From Anaeramoeba flamelloides (lineage: Eukaryota; Metamonada; Anaeramoebidae): 64,000 bases of DNA. The stretch is from the NCBI GenBank assembly GCA_027625915.1, contig JANTQA010000042.1, positions 5,592,001 to 5,656,000 of the forward strand, read 5' to 3'. Positions 1 through 12,414 of the stretch are shown here, one piece after another. The translations under genes and the position numbers were made by a program. Every line of letters begins with the position of its first letter. The stretch's first letter is position 1. Under the pieces are notes generated by a model, which worked only from the letters and a program-made list of their open reading frames with translations, was not told where the DNA came from and made no database searches.

Positions 1-1749
1 TTTTGTATTTTTTTTTTATTTGTTCATTTTATTTAAAAAAGTTGATTAAAAAAAAAAAAATAGTATAGAAAATACCAATTTAGATGAAAAAAATAGAAAA
101 ATAGAATTTCTTTTAAAACAAAGTATTTGTTAATCAAAAAATTTTATTGTTAAACTTTTTTCAGTCAAAGTTGAGTAATAAACAATTTATGACGTTTATT
201 TTTAATAATTTAATGAAATTTTTAAAGTTTTTGATTTTATTTATTTCCACCTTTAAAATACCAGGTTTTTGTCAATTTAAAATGCTTAAAAGGTGGGTTA
301 TGAATAAGGTTTATGAATGGGTTATCATTAAATACTTAGAGTATAAATATTTAAATTTTTAATTTTAGACCAATCACAATTTTAGAAAATGGGCTTGTTG
401 AATACCATAATGGGAAGTTTTTAATTGACCTTCATAAAAAAATTTAAAATTAATGTTATATATTTTTATCTAAATTTAGCTCTATTTAAATGATTTAATA
501 ATAATAAAAATTTGAAACACAAATAAATGTTTTTTCATTTTACTATGTAACTTATCTTTTAATAACACATGATTTGGTAACATATGTTGACATTTATCTA
601 TGTGTATCATAGTAATATGGTTTTAGGGCATTTTTTATACATGTAAAGTAAACCACTTGCTCTCTAAAATTTATAAATTTTAAATTAACCTTTTTTTTTG
701 AAAAAACAAAAATAATAAAAAAGGGTTAAGTGGATCTCATTTACAAAAAATAGTAATTACAATTCATGTATCCATAACTTCAAAAAGTCAAAATATCATA
801 AAAAAAAAAAAAAAAAAAAAACATCCTCTTGTTACCTAACTTTTGCTTTGGTGTAATATCAATCCAATACAATATTAAGACGGTCAATGCTAGTTCTATC
901 TGACACTAGCTTATTAAAAAATATGATTTTGTACATTTTTCGGTAAAAATTACTCATTTGAAAAATATGAAAAAAAATATAACAAGACACAAAAAAAGGT
1001 CCAAAACGTGGCATTTTAAAAACTAATATGGTTAATTCATAATATTTTTACTTAGTAGGTTAACTTCGGGATCAAGGTTTGATAAATAGACTTTTTTTCA
1101 AAAATTTCCATCTTTTTTTTTTTTAAAGTATTTTTTTGAAATCTATTTTACTTCATTGTTAGCTATTTTTAAGTGGAATCAAGTTTCTATAAAAATTACT
1201 AAAAATTAAATAATACTTGAAAAAATAATCATAATAATTACACAAATCTTAATAGAAATTAAATTGTAGAAAAAATTAATTTGTTCAAAAAAAATTAAAA
1301 GAAAATTTGAAATTAAAAAATATCCTATTTTCAAGAAGAATTTTTACTTTAGTTCAAATTTTCGTATTACTGAAAAAAAAAATTTTTTTTTCATGTAGTT
1401 TGTAGAACATAAAAAGTGGGTTGTTGAGTGCCTTTTTATAATTTTTAAAATCCAGTTTTTTGGATAGTTGTAAAAAATTTAAAAAATGATCGTTTTTACA
1501 TCAGTCATATTTCTATAAAAATGATATTTATTAAATTTTTATGGTAAAAATATCCTTATGGGGGGGGTATCTTTAAACCGAGCAACCTTAAACTGTTTAT
1601 TTTCTTGGACTTGGTTTTCAGAAAATTATTATTCTTAAGGGATCACCATTGAACAATAAGAAAAATAAAAATAAAGTCAGTTGATATTGCACGCAAATCA
1701 AACTAATGATTCATTGTTCACTTTTCTCTAAAAAATCTTTTAATAAAGT
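1..1749. other. Gene-free AT-rich stretch
   Basis: No ORF here has coding character; the short open frames are lysine, phenylalanine and asparagine runs expected from composition. A poly-A run near 800-822 and a G8 run near 1561 are the only simple-sequence landmarks. No RNA gene was recognised. Confidence 0.6.
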
Positions 1750-2340
1750 AGTGGTATTTGTCGATACAAACAATTACAAATGATCGATTTTTATGGTAAA
1801 AATTCAAGAATTTCCTTAAAAATCTGCATTTTATCACAAATTTAAAGGCTGTACCAGCTATATTAAGACTCAAATTTGCAAAATATCTTACTTAAATTTG
1901 TGGCGAAATGTATATGAGTTGCTAAAAGATCAAATTGTTTTATAAAATTGATTAATTGGCTTTTGAATTCTTTTGACAAATTATTTCTGAAATATATTAG
2001 AAATATATTGAAACCAAAACAAGAATTATAAAAAGTAAACAAACTAATCAGTATTGATTTTTTATTTTGACGGATTATTGAGTTTATCTTTGGAATTCAA
2101 AAATTAAAAAAAAGTTACCTTTGGTAGTTCTAAATTGTTAATTATTAAACGCTTGGAATACTGTATTTTGGGTTTTTCTTTTTGAGTTTTGGAAAAGTAA
2201 ATAAAAAAAAATATACATAATAAAAATTTTTAAAAGTGATTCCTTGCTAAAAAATACAACAATTAAAGGTTAAATAATATTTCTAATAGATTTCACAGAA
2301 ACCATGTTAACCATGCAGCACTAATATTAAACTTTAATAT
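1750..2340 (+). repeat. Dispersed repeat family B, copy 1
   Basis: This stretch is a diverged copy of sequence at about 47270-47900 (same strand) and about 59600-60140 (opposite strand). Shared landmarks in order are an 'aaatctgcatttt' block, a 'tcgaaatgta' type block, a 'tattgagtt(a/t)atctttg' block and 'accat...gcactaatat'. There is no long ORF. It is probably an old noncoding or decayed transposon relic; the family is not recognised. Confidence 0.6.
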
Positions 2341-3360
2341 AAAATTTTTAACACACACAAATTCAATTTTTGAACAAAAAATCTTATTTAATCAATTCTT
2401 GAAGAAATACTAAAGTATAACCATTCACTAATTGAAATACTAAAAATTATTTATAAATTACAATACTCACAAAACAAAAATTAAATAATTATTAACACTA
2501 TAGTAGTCAAAATCAATCTTTCCTAACAATTATAATCAATGTTTCATATTTCAAAATATAATCAGTGCTTTTTTTTTCTTATTGTTTCAATGCAACATCC
2601 AATTCACTAACAAATAGTATACCTAAGTTCAAATCAATTTTGAAAGTAAATCCCTTGATATTTACAGTGAAATTTAAATTATGAAGTTGATTTAGTTCTA
2701 AATTTTTCATCATATTCTCAATTTTTTTGATTTTTTGTTTTTTTTGATGGAAAAAAATATAAATTAAAAATTAACTCTATTTTTTAAGAAAAATTTTCTG
2801 ATTTGATCCTTTTTTTTTTAGAATTTCTTTTTAAATAATAGAACTTTAAGAAACCAATACCATATTTAATTATGTTTTTATTGGTTTGTTTGATCGGTTA
2901 ATGTATAGGTCTTCTATACCAAAAAAATACGATTTTTTTTTTAATGAAGCACAGATTAAATTTTTTGACACAATTTATTTTGACAACAGTAATTAAATTG
3001 TTGGTGTGTTAAAAATTTTGGAGAGAGTAAATCTAAAAAAAAACATTGATAAATTTGTAAAAATTCATTTAAGAATATTGATCGATCAAAAGTTCAGATA
3101 TCAAAGACTAATTTTATTTGAGTTCTTCCATCTTGAACAACTCAAACATAAGCTAATATCAATTGTTCGAAAAAAATATTTCAATCAAAAGAAACAATTT
3201 TAGTAATACAAACAATGAAATGAAAATGAAAAACTAAAAGATAAAAAAATGATTTTCATATTTTTAAAAAAAAACAAAATTATTTCCAAATTGAATTAAA
3301 TTGTATTATTATGATTGTGAATGCTGTTTTAACTGTTAGGAAAATTTTGTGTCAACGTTT
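2340..3360. repeat. Dispersed repeat family F, copy 1 (arm of a long inverted pair)
   Basis: Bases 2340-2500 and 2988-3360 recur in inverted orientation at about 6990-7510. Shared blocks include the 'gtgtgttaaaaatt' end, 'attgatcgatcaa', 'tttgagttctt' and 'acaatgaaatgaaaa'. Bases about 2570-3010 also recur in direct orientation near 61990-62400, with the shared 'atgtataggtctt' block. The inverted pair brackets the ferredoxin gene. No coding capacity is visible. Confidence 0.6.
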
Positions 3361-4045
3361 AGTTACATCCTATTAAAACATACTCTAATTATAGAAGAAT
3401 CTATGGAGACACTAATTCCCCAAACGTTAATAAAATTCAGAGAAAAAAATGATTTTATTAAAAAACAATTTTGAACTGAGAAACAAGGCGTTATTAAATT
3501 AATGGGTATATTATTGGTGAGCAATACATTGAGAATCTGACTGATTTTCAAACAGCCATCTTCTCGTGAAAAATGTCAATCTTTTTTTGAATCTTTGATG
3601 TAAGATATCAATACTTGTGTTCGAAAATAAATTGACAAACGATAGTATACACCTTTTCATTCTTTTTTATTCGTTTGTTTCATAATAACCAAAAGCAATT
3701 AAAGGTAAAATTGTGATAATAACAATTGAACGTTTTTTCAAAACTCGTTGATTTAAAAATTGTATTTCCTTGTTGGAAAAGAAGAAAAGAAGAAAAAAAA
3801 ATAAATTGAAAGTGACAAAAGAGAAAAAAAAATTTGATTACGAAATTTTTATTAACTGTTTGTTAATTAACTCAAACAAATAAAAAAATAAAAAAAATCT
3901 TTTTTGTTTGAAAGTCAAGAAAAAGAATTAGAAAATCTTCAATAAATCGTTCAGGTGTGCTTTTGGTAACTATTCTTTTTGCTTTTTTTTAAGAAACAAA
4001 GGAGAAAAATAAAAAAAGAAAATATTTAAAAAGACGTGTCAAAAT
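3361..4045. other. Gene-free stretch downstream of the ferredoxin gene
   Basis: AT-rich with purine- or T-rich tracts and no recognisable gene. The last ~100 bases presumably hold the 3' UTR and polyadenylation region of the minus-strand ferredoxin gene, but no discrete signal can be assigned with confidence. Confidence 0.5.
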
Positions 4046-4594
4046 TTAGTTTTTTCTTGGAGCTTGGATAATTGTGACACCATCAACGTCATCGTTTAAT
4101 TCAAGTGCACATGCAAGTCTTGAGTCATCTTGTCTTTTAAAAGCACGATCAAGAGCATCAAGTTCGTCTTCGTCTGCTTCTGCAAATTTGTCTTTATGTT
4201 CACCAACATAAACTTGACATCGTGTGCAAGACATATTACCACCACAAACTCCCATGATTTCTTTAATTCCGTTTTCTTCGGCGGCTTCATATAAGGTGTC
4301 TCCCTCTATTTAAATTTTATTTAAAATTTTTTATTATGTTTGATGAAAGAAAGAATTGGAGAAAATTTTAATTATTTAGAAACAAAAAGAGAAAAAAAAA
4401 AAAGAAAAAAAAAAAGGTTCTCTGGGAAAAGAGAAAAAAAAAGAATAAGAATAAAAGTTACCTTCAAATTCGACTACATGCTTTTTGCCACTAAGACCTT
4501 GTACAAAAATTTTTGAAAAATGGCATGAGGCCATTTTAAGTGTGTTGGAAGTAATTGATTTGGTTAATTGTTTTGATAAAACGGATGAAAGCAT
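4046..4594 (-). CDS. Organellar [2Fe-2S] ferredoxin (adrenodoxin type), 2 exons
   Basis: Small electron carrier for an organellar redox chain or Fe-S cluster assembly. Exons on the minus strand are 4594-4462 and 4305-4046; the 156-bp intron starts gtaact and ends tag, and the join gives an uninterrupted 130-residue protein. The cluster ligands are visible as C65-x5-C71-x2-C74 inside GVCGGNMSCTRC, with the fourth at C110 in RLACALEL, the layout of the adrenodoxin/YAH1/hydrogenosomal family. An acidic helix (FAEADEDELDAL) matches the partner-binding region. The first ~28 residues (MLSSVLSKQLTKS...) are rich in S, K, T and L with no acid, like a hydrogenosomal or mitochondrial presequence. Length fits the family plus a targeting signal. 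Hydrogenosomal versus mitochondrial location cannot be settled from sequence. Confidence 0.93.
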
Positions 4595-6580
4595 TTTAAA
4601 CGTTTAATAAAGTAAATAGAAAAAAAATGAATTCAAAAATCAATAAATCAAATTTTAAAACACTTTTGAAAGAAGGGAGGTGATTGAAGAAGAAATGAAA
4701 AACCAATTGTCTGGAAAATCAGTCAACTTATTATCAACAAAGTCTTTTTGTTTTTTTAGTTTTGTCTTTCGAAATTTGTTTCAAAAAGTGATCATTTATT
4801 ATTTCTTGACAATTATTGTCGCAATTTATTTTCGACCAAAAAGGAAAAACCAGAGACAAGTTTGTTTTACCATGAAAATTGCACCAAACGAAAAACAACT
4901 TTTACGTAATAAAATTAAAAGTTATCTTCTTTTATGAAAAAAAAGAAATTGTTACAAAGTAACCTTAAAAAAATAAAACGTAGACATTGTTTGTGATTCT
5001 TTCCATGTTGAATTTTCTATTTAAATTATTTTTTTAAAATCAGAAACGTCAAAAAGAAAGAGATTAATATGAATATGTTCAACGTTGCTTTTTTTCTTAA
5101 TTCGAAAGTTAACTCACCCAACGCTCTTTTAAAGTTCTAATAAGGCCGTGTGAGAAAATAAGTTCTACATAATTTTTGATTAAAAGCGTTACATGAAACA
5201 AAAAGTCGGTGGATGAGTGTTTCTAGATAAAACGGGTCAAAATTTTAGATCTTTATCGATTTTTCCTTTTTTCATTCTTAGTATTCCCCTCTTTTGAGGT
5301 ATTGTTTTACCCAAAATGTATCAACAAACCAAATTAAGATCACAAATTTCCAATTTCTGGTTGAAATTTATAAAAAGTAAATTGAAGTAGATTGTCTTTT
5401 CATTTATTATTAAAATACGATGAATTTTAAAGTGAAAGGAACTATTACCTTGACAAAAAAAGTGACCCGAACAATTCCACGAGTTTCTCTCAAATTCAAG
5501 ACAATCTTTTTTGAATTTTCTCTACGCCATTTTGCAAAAAAAAAGTGTTACTGGAAAAAAATTAGAAGTAAAAAACCAAAACAAGATTTTCTAATGAGTA
5601 GAATGGTTGAAAATGAAGGTAATATCAATTGATAGAAAAACAAATTATCTTCAAAGTAAAACCCAATACTTTATTTTCAATCAACAAAAACATTTTGTAG
5701 CTCCTTAATTCTCAAAACTATAGATGAATTTTTGTAGATCACAAAGATAGTCAAATTTTCAAGAATAGATCAATAAAAGAAAATCTTGTTAAAAGGGGAT
5801 TGGAATCTAAAATGAGAAAAAAATTAAAATATAGATTTTCATTTTCCTTATTGTTCTTTTTATAATAGAGTTTTCTATGAAGTAGATTGCAGTTTGTTCC
5901 TTTGTTTGATGTGAGTGTAATTTTATATGTTTTGGATGAACTTACAATCCTAAATGAAAGAAATATTGCAAAACAGATACAATAGAACCAACTGAGAAGT
6001 TGCTCGACTTACGTTTGGAATAAAGGAAAGTCGTTACCACCATAGAACTTTTTGATGTCACTTTAAATCATTTATAAATCACAAAAAAAAACTCATCAAT
6101 ATTGATATTTGGTTTTTAAATGGTCGAAAATTTCACTTCCTATTCCATATTTTAATTAATAAATAGAGTACTCAAAGAAGTTGGTTGGTATTTGTTGGGC
6201 GCTATTTGAAAAAGGAAATTGAAATTGAAATGAAAATTTTTTCCCTTTTTCTTATCCAAATAACAGTATTTAGAAAAAAAAAATCAATAAAGAACACAAA
6301 ACAATTGATAATAATAACATTCATTTTTTACTTTTCAATCCAAACAAAAAGATATAAAAAAAATTGGTTTTCTTCCCTTCAATAATTAAACCTTAAAAAA
6401 AACTATTTTTTTTTGTCTTTTTCGGATATTAGGGTGTTTGTTTAAAAGTATAGAACCGAAAATTTTATGTAAAATTTTTAATATGAAATCAATTAAAGAA
6501 AAACATTTACCTAAGGACGGTCATTCTTCATTAATTCTTGAGATACACTTCAAATTCTAGACTTTAATTTTCATTAAGAC
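4595..6580. other. Gene-poor stretch upstream of the ferredoxin gene
   Basis: It must contain the ferredoxin promoter just above 4594. Small open frames exist on the plus strand at 4695-4937 and 5420-5632 (the latter MNFKVKGTITLTKK..., very basic, 70 residues), but they match no family I know and their composition is close to background. Nothing else could be supported. Confidence 0.45.
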
Positions 6581-8200
6581 CATTTATGAACTTTTAGCCA
6601 AAGATTAAAATTATTTATTTTTACAAATAAAATTATGTTGTCATTTTTTTTTTTTGATGTTCAACTTTAAAATATCAATACCAAGGTCTTTGAAAAACAT
6701 ATAAAAAGATATTTAACAAATTAGCTTTTCATTTAGGTCAGTTATTCGGACTTTGATACAAACAACTAGCACAATTTAATAAATTCGCAATAAATTAAAA
6801 TTGCTTGTTATTACTGCGAATCTGTGGTAAGAGTGTTTTTACGATAGAAAAATAAAGAAAAAATAAATTATTTTGATCTTTGTATACAAGATCGCAATGG
6901 CCTTAAAGTAAATGAAACGATAGGATTTTTTGTGTAAACAAAGAATTCATTTCGAACATCCACCCTTAAATAATTTTATTATGAAAACAGTTAATAAACT
7001 AAAATTCAAAATTTTCCACACAGCTAAAACGTTCCAAACAATCACAATAATACAATTTCATTGAAATTGGAGATAATTTTGATTTTTGTAAAATCTGAAA
7101 ATCATTTTTTCATCTTTTAGTTTTTGTTTTCATTTCATTGTTTGAATTACGTAATTTGCTTCGTTGAACCAAAATTTTTCTACAAGGTTTATATTATGTT
7201 AAAGCGGAGTTTTTCCAAATAGAAGAACTCAAATAAAATTAGTTGATAGTATCTAACCATTTGATCGATCAATATTCCTAATAGAATTTAAATAAATTTA
7301 CTAATGTATTTTTTTGTTTTGCTCTCTCCAAAATTTTTGACACACACATGATTTATTTGTATTGATAATTATTTATTTATTGTTTTGTGAGTATTGTAAT
7401 CTATAAATAAGTGTTAACATTTCAATTAGTGAATGGTTCTAATTTGGTAAATCTTCGAGAAGTGATTAAATAAGTTTTTTTTTTCACAAATCGAATTTTG
7501 GTGTGTTAAAAATTATGAATTGGGGTTTATATATAATCACACTTTTTTTCTTTAAACATTTATTTTTTCGTGTTAATTAACTATGATTTTACTTTCATTT
7601 TAAATAAGGTTGCAAATTATAAATTACGTTGACATTTTTTCATTGTTTCACCTTTTTTTCTAAATGATTATTAGGAAAAATATTCTTAAAAATAAAAATC
7701 AAGGGTTTCAAATTTATTTATTAAGGACATGTATTTCAATTAAATTCTTCAGATAACGGGTAGATGATATTTTTTTTATTTTGGTTAAGACATATACCCC
7801 CCGTTATCAAAACATTTGTACGATTATTTTATTGTTTAAATAATTAGGTTTAATTGAACTTTTTTTTTTTTAATTTTTTTTTTTGTTACACATTAAAAGT
7901 TCACTGACCAAGCACTTTGAAAAACTTATAAAAAGATATTTCTCGAATTAGTTTATCAATTATGTCATATTTTCGTACCTGTGCACCAATATACAAATAA
8001 AATCTACTAATTTCTCCATAACTCAAGACTACTTGCGGTGATCACTTTTTTCTGTAATTAATTGGTGATATTTACAAAAGAAAAAATAATAAAAAATTGG
8101 TATTTTGATCTATTGATTAAAGAATGTAAACAATTTAACTAAAATGAAAGTACAGCATTTTTTGTGTATATCTAGAATTACATTGAAAAGTATCCCCTTG
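6580..8200. repeat. Diverged repeats: inverted arm of family F within a direct duplication
   Basis: Bases 6990-7510 are the inverted counterpart of 2340-3360. Bases 6640-6970 resemble 7880-8210 in direct orientation; both contain 'ctttgaaaaac(a/t)tataaaaagatattt', a 'ttttgatct' block and a 'ttttttgtgta' block in the same order. This looks like an older direct duplication flanking the family F arm. No ORF of interest was seen. Confidence 0.5.
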
Positions 8201-8468
8201 AGTAAAATATATATCTCATTTCTTGAAACTTATTTTCTACACCTTCAAAATAAATAATAATAATAAAATATCGATTTTAAATTTATTCACAATTTTTTTT
8301 CTCTTATCGGCATTTTTTTTAAAAAATAAATGAAAATAATCAAGAATACGGGAAATTTTAGAAATTTAATAATTTTTGTATTGGATCTGATATTTTTATC
8401 GGGAATAAAAATAAAAATGATAATAAAAATAAAAATTAAGAAGAAAGTCACTTATTTTTTTTTAATCA

Positions 8469-8667
8469 CAGCCAGTTCCATTTTTAAGACACAAACTTTA
8501 AACAAAATTTAAGTCACAAAAAAATCTCAAATTAAGGCACCAACTTTTATGGAATTTTTTGTTTTACACAATTTATTTTACTATAATCTGAATTTCATTC
8601 CTTAATTTGAGATTTTTTTTGTACTTTAAATTTCTTGAAAGTTTGTACCTTAAACGTGGAACTGACT
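8469..8667. mobile_element. MITE with CAGTCAG-type terminal inverted repeats, copy 1
   Basis: Almost the entire ~199 bp folds on itself. The left half (cagccagttcc, then 'tttaagacacaaac' and 'aaaaatctcaaattaaggcac') is answered on the right by 'ccttaatttgagattttttt', 'gtttgtacctta' and 'ggaactgacta'. It belongs to the family at 42014, 42852 and 58397, where TA flanks are clear. The TIR start and TA target fit the Tc1/mariner superfamily. This copy is somewhat decayed at its outer ends. Confidence 0.85.
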
Positions 8668-8899
8668 ATAAAGAAAATTATGATTCTTTATTAAAATCTC
8701 TAAACAAATATTTAGAAATCAGGGATGTAAGAGGAAATTAACCCCCCCAAAAAAAAAAAAAAAAAAAAAAAAAAACAAATTATTGACCTTTTTTTTCAAA
8801 ATAACGTAAACTTTATAGAAATTTATAAAAATATCAAATCCGAATTAATTTTCATACTAATATAAAGACGAATATCACGATTTAAATATTATTTCCAAT

Positions 8900-9870
8900 T
8901 TATAGTACTATGTAATTCAAATAATTAGGCATTTTTAAACTAATTGGGAATTTAAATAACAATGATAAATTCGAGTATTAGATCACTAGTTTGAATAAAT
9001 ATAATTGAAAATTTAAAGTTGGATAAAACTACAACTTTTATTAACCCCCCATCTTTAATAATAAATTTTATTCATAATATAACCAACATTACAGAACTTC
9101 AGATTAATTAGGCTATTGTCTTAATAGTTGTTCGTAGAACCACTATTTTTTAAAATTCTCTCCTCAATAAAAAAAATGAATTTTTTGGGGTAAAAATACC
9201 AAATAAAAGGAAATATGAATTTTAGATAAATTCAACTTTGGGGAAATTAACTATAATATATAATAAATAATAGTTTTGGAAATACTGCACCCATCTAATA
9301 AAACCCAAATAAATAAAAAAAATCCCTTGTAATAATTATTGTACCGTCGGTAGGGTGCCTAGCTTTACCAGAATTCAAAAGAATAGTGAAAAATCTTTAA
9401 TTTTACTCAATTCTTTTTAATTTTAGAAAAGCTAACAGCCCCCTTTTTTTTAATTTTTGAACTAAACTGAAGGCTGAATAAAATTTCTGTTTATTTCAAA
9501 AATTAAAAAAAACCTAACGGAAAATCAAAAAAAAAATTTTTTTTTTGAATTTATATCAGTAAATAATTCTTTAATAGTTAAAATAATTGGTTTTTCATTT
9601 TAGAAGTATTGATTAAATTTAAAATACTTTTAAAATATTCTAAAATGACCTGCTTAACTTTTTTGAGAAAATTTTCAATTTTTTTTTATTAAATTTCAAA
9701 AAAATCGTACTTTGAAAATTGGATTTTCCAACTTAAATTGTACAATATCTTGAAAAATAATTTTTGATACAAGATCTTTTATTAACCAATAGTGTTAAAT
9801 ATAAATGAATTTATTAAAAAGTCTAATATTAATTATTTTTTAACACATAACGATCATGAAAAAAATTTTC
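8900..9870 (+). repeat. Dispersed repeat family A, copy 1 (unfilled site)
   Basis: Collinear with 16900-18640 over most of its length. Shared landmarks are 'ataaa(a/g)ttta ttc', 'accaaca', 'cagaacttca', 'ggtgcctagcttt', 'ttcaaaagaatag', 'aaaaaaaacctaacg' and 'aaaatgacct'. A shorter related stretch is at 46640-46930. It contains no ORF. Unlike the second copy it lacks the foldback insertion, so it shows the uninterrupted layout. Confidence 0.7.
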
Positions 9871-10739
9871 AAAAAAAGATTAATCATTTATTAATTTCAA
9901 ATGAATATTTTTGCTAAAATTTATAAAATAATAAATTCTACGGATGAATAAACAAAAAAAAAGTTAATTTTTGAAAGGATATATAATTAAGACACATTTT
10001 TTAGGTTTTGAAGTAAACTTTTTATAATAATTTTAAATAAATTCAATGAAAGTTTATAAGTTCGACAAAATGAAATATTTTTATTTTAATAAAAATTTAC
10101 GAAACCAACACGAAAATGTAGATTAGGTACATTTATAAAATACTATTAATTGCAAAATAAAAAGATCAAAGTTTTCATTCAGCCTTCTAAAAAAATTACT
10201 TACCCAAGAATTAAAATAAATCCGAAAAATTCACAACTCTAAAGAGATAATTAAAAGTCTAAGTTTCTTTTTAGGATTTAAATATTTGAAAATTTACTTG
10301 GTATATAAGATCTTTTTTTCGAAACCTGAATGAAAATTTTGATACATCTATTTCACCATAAATATTAAAAAAATCAGATGACTCATTCTTTTATCAAAGT
10401 CCTATACCCAGTTTAAAAGCAAAAAATGTCTATTTTTTTGTCATTTTTTTTCAATCTCCTTTTTCAAAAACCCCATGAACAAAAGTTACCTGACATACAA
10501 AAATGATTACTATTCAAACCTAGCCAAATAATTGGTTCACAACTCTAATTTAAAAGATATTCCCAAAAAGTCAATTTAAAAGAAAAATCAAAAAATGGTT
10601 ATTGTTTGCTTTTATATTAAAAATATGGTTTAATAATAAATAAGTTCCTATAACATTTCAAGAAAAGTAAGAAAAAAATAAAAGAGTTTGATCCTATAAC
10701 TAAAAATTTTCAAACCTGAAATTTTTGTACAAAATAAAA
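9871..10739. other. Gene-free stretch
   Basis: Low-complexity AT-rich DNA with no supported gene or structured element. Its right end is presumably the 3' flank of the minus-strand ORF that ends at 10740. Confidence 0.5.
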
Positions 10740-11135
10740 TTACCCCCTTTTTAAAAAAAGACGTCGCTGAGTCGTTGTAATTTTTTTTAAAATAAAAACG
10801 ATTAGGTTGTCTAAAACAACTTTAAAGAGAACAGGATTCAATATAAAATGTTCCTTGTTTAACGAAATTTTGGGGAACAATTGAAAATGGATTCTGGTAA
10901 GATACGAGTTCCCGTCTTGAATGAGATTAACAAATATTTGAGGTTTTTCATCTAAATAAATGAATTTAAGACCTTTATTTCCAATTCTAATCATTTTGTG
11001 TTGGTTTCTTTGCTGTATTATAATCAGGGCTATAAAAGGAATTAAAAATTCTTTTTTATGGAACTGACTCGTAGTTTTCATAAAAAATTCTTTTTTTAAA
11101 TACAAGGGACCAAAATTAAATAATTTCCAAAGCAT
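10740..11135 (-). CDS. Hypothetical protein, about 131 aa
   Basis: I do not recognise this protein. The open frame starts at ATG 11135 (MLWKLFNFGPLYLKK...) and ends at TAA 10742-10740. Its base composition is less AT-biased than the surrounding DNA, and its residues are mixed rather than K/N/F-only, which argues for a real gene. It is basic, with hydrophobic stretches at about 30-40 (FLIPFIALIII) and 105-118 (VVLDNLIVFIL) that could be membrane or core segments. It is divergent from the transporter gene, with about 150 bp between start codons, so the two may share a promoter region. A missed exon or a decayed gene is possible. Confidence 0.4.
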   Translation of the reverse strand: MLWKLFNFGPLYLKKEFFMKTTSQFHKKEFLIPFIALIIIQQRNQHKMIRIGNKGLKFIYLDEKPQIFVNLIQDGNSYLTRIHFQLFPKISLNKEHFILNPVLFKVVLDNLIVFILKKITTTQRRLFLKRG

Positions 11136-11289
11136 AATTTTCAAAAGTCCTTAGAGAAGTTAGAAAATGGGAACAAAAATCAATTGATTGGGATTGTTAT
11201 CACTTTCTAATTCCAAACCCAACTTTTTTATTTGTTGAAATAATTATTTTTATTTTTTTCTTCTTACCTCTTTTCCTTTACATTTGTTA

Positions 11290-12414
11290 ATGTCATTACC
11301 TCTTTGGTTTGGGTGGTTGTCTGTTGTTATTGCGATCTTCTTTTGGGGAAGCTTTGCAGCCCCTGCACGTTCTGCTGTTACAGGCATTGATGTGATGGTC
11401 TATCAAGTTTTGTTTGCTTTTGGGATCATGATCTTTTCGTGGTTCCCAGTAATTTGGTCTCCATTCCAATTTACATGGTTTGGGTTCTATGGCGCATTGC
11501 TGTGGGTTCCATGTTCGTGCTTGTCATTTTTTGGAATAAAATTTGTTGGCTTAGGTATTGCACAATCCGTATGGTCTGCAAGCACAATAGTTGTTTCCTT
11601 TTTAGCTGGTGTGCTCTATTTAAAAGATAAGATCAAAAGCACGACCCTATCCGTCATCGCTTTGGCCTTACTGATTCTTGGTCTTGGTGGCTTTTCTCGG
11701 ATTAAGTTTGTCCAACCAAAAATGAAAACAGGAAGCACGTCCGATGACAATCAGAATAATGAAAGCCAAAATCTGCTTAGTAAAAAAACCAAAAATGATC
11801 TTTCCTCTTTAGAATCAGGGACATCATCAAGGTCACAACAATCTTCAATTGATGACAATGAAGAAAATGATCAAAAGAAAATCAATTCGAAGGCCAAAGA
11901 AGACAGCAAGGCGAAGAAAAAAAGAAGAACTATTATCGGTGTATGTTCTTGTATATTATGTGGTTTGTTTAATGGTATCAATTTAGTGCCTTTAAACAAA
12001 ATGCCAAAGAAATATACCCCAATGAACTATATCTCTTCCTTTGGTTTAGGCGTTCTGTCAGTTACCCTTTTCCTTTTCCTTATCTATGTTATAATAAATT
12101 ATTTCCAAAAGCCAAAAAAAAGATATCTAACAAAGCAGAACTGCAACTTGTCTCTGATCAAAAAGGCCATTCTTCCCGGTATGGCTTCTGCTTTTCTTTG
12201 GACAACAGCAGAAATAATGGCAGTGTATGCAAACACAGTTTTGACAATGAGTGTTGGGTTTGGTTTAACAAACCTCAACTGTTTAATCTCGAATTTGTGG
12301 GCTATTCTTTTTTTTAAAGAAATTGTTGACAAAAAAAGTATAACCATTTATTCCATTTCAGTCGCAATTCTATTAGCTGGTGCAGTTATTTTAGGATTAT
12401 ATGGCAGAACTTAA
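11290..12414 (+). CDS. TMEM144-like membrane transporter (DMT superfamily)
   Basis: Polytopic membrane protein of 374 residues in one exon, starting at ATG 11290 (MSLPLWFGWLSV). Hydrophobic segments alternate with short loops in two halves, about residues 5-145 and 220-373, like the 8-10 TM TMEM144/GRP sugar-transporter relatives of the drug/metabolite transporter superfamily. Family-like features are 'FFWGSFAAPARSA' in TM1, a 'GIAQSVWSASTIVVSFLAG' segment in the first half, and 'GVCSCILCGLFNGINLVP' starting the second half, which reads as an internal repeat of TM1. The halves are joined by a long hydrophilic, serine/lysine/asparagine-rich loop (about 145-218), probably cytosolic. The substrate is unknown; carbohydrate transport is inferred from the family only. 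Composition is less AT-biased than the flanks. Confidence 0.85.
   Translation: MSLPLWFGWLSVVIAIFFWGSFAAPARSAVTGIDVMVYQVLFAFGIMIFSWFPVIWSPFQFTWFGFYGALLWVPCSCLSFFGIKFVGLGIAQSVWSASTIVVSFLAGVLYLKDKIKSTTLSVIALALLILGLGGFSRIKFVQPKMKTGSTSDDNQNNESQNLLSKKTKNDLSSLESGTSSRSQQSSIDDNEENDQKKINSKAKEDSKAKKKRRTIIGVCSCILCGLFNGINLVPLNKMPKKYTPMNYISSFGLGVLSVTLFLFLIYVIINYFQKPKKRYLTKQNCNLSLIKKAILPGMASAFLWTTAEIMAVYANTVLTMSVGFGLTNLNCLISNLWAILFFKEIVDKKSITIYSISVAILLAGAVILGLYGRT

Noticed and set aside
5870-6060. Minus-strand possible exons (MVVTTFLYSK then gtaagt; later a ~60-codon open stretch)
   Set aside because: Good donor but no recognised family, no clear start and no supporting neighbouring exons.
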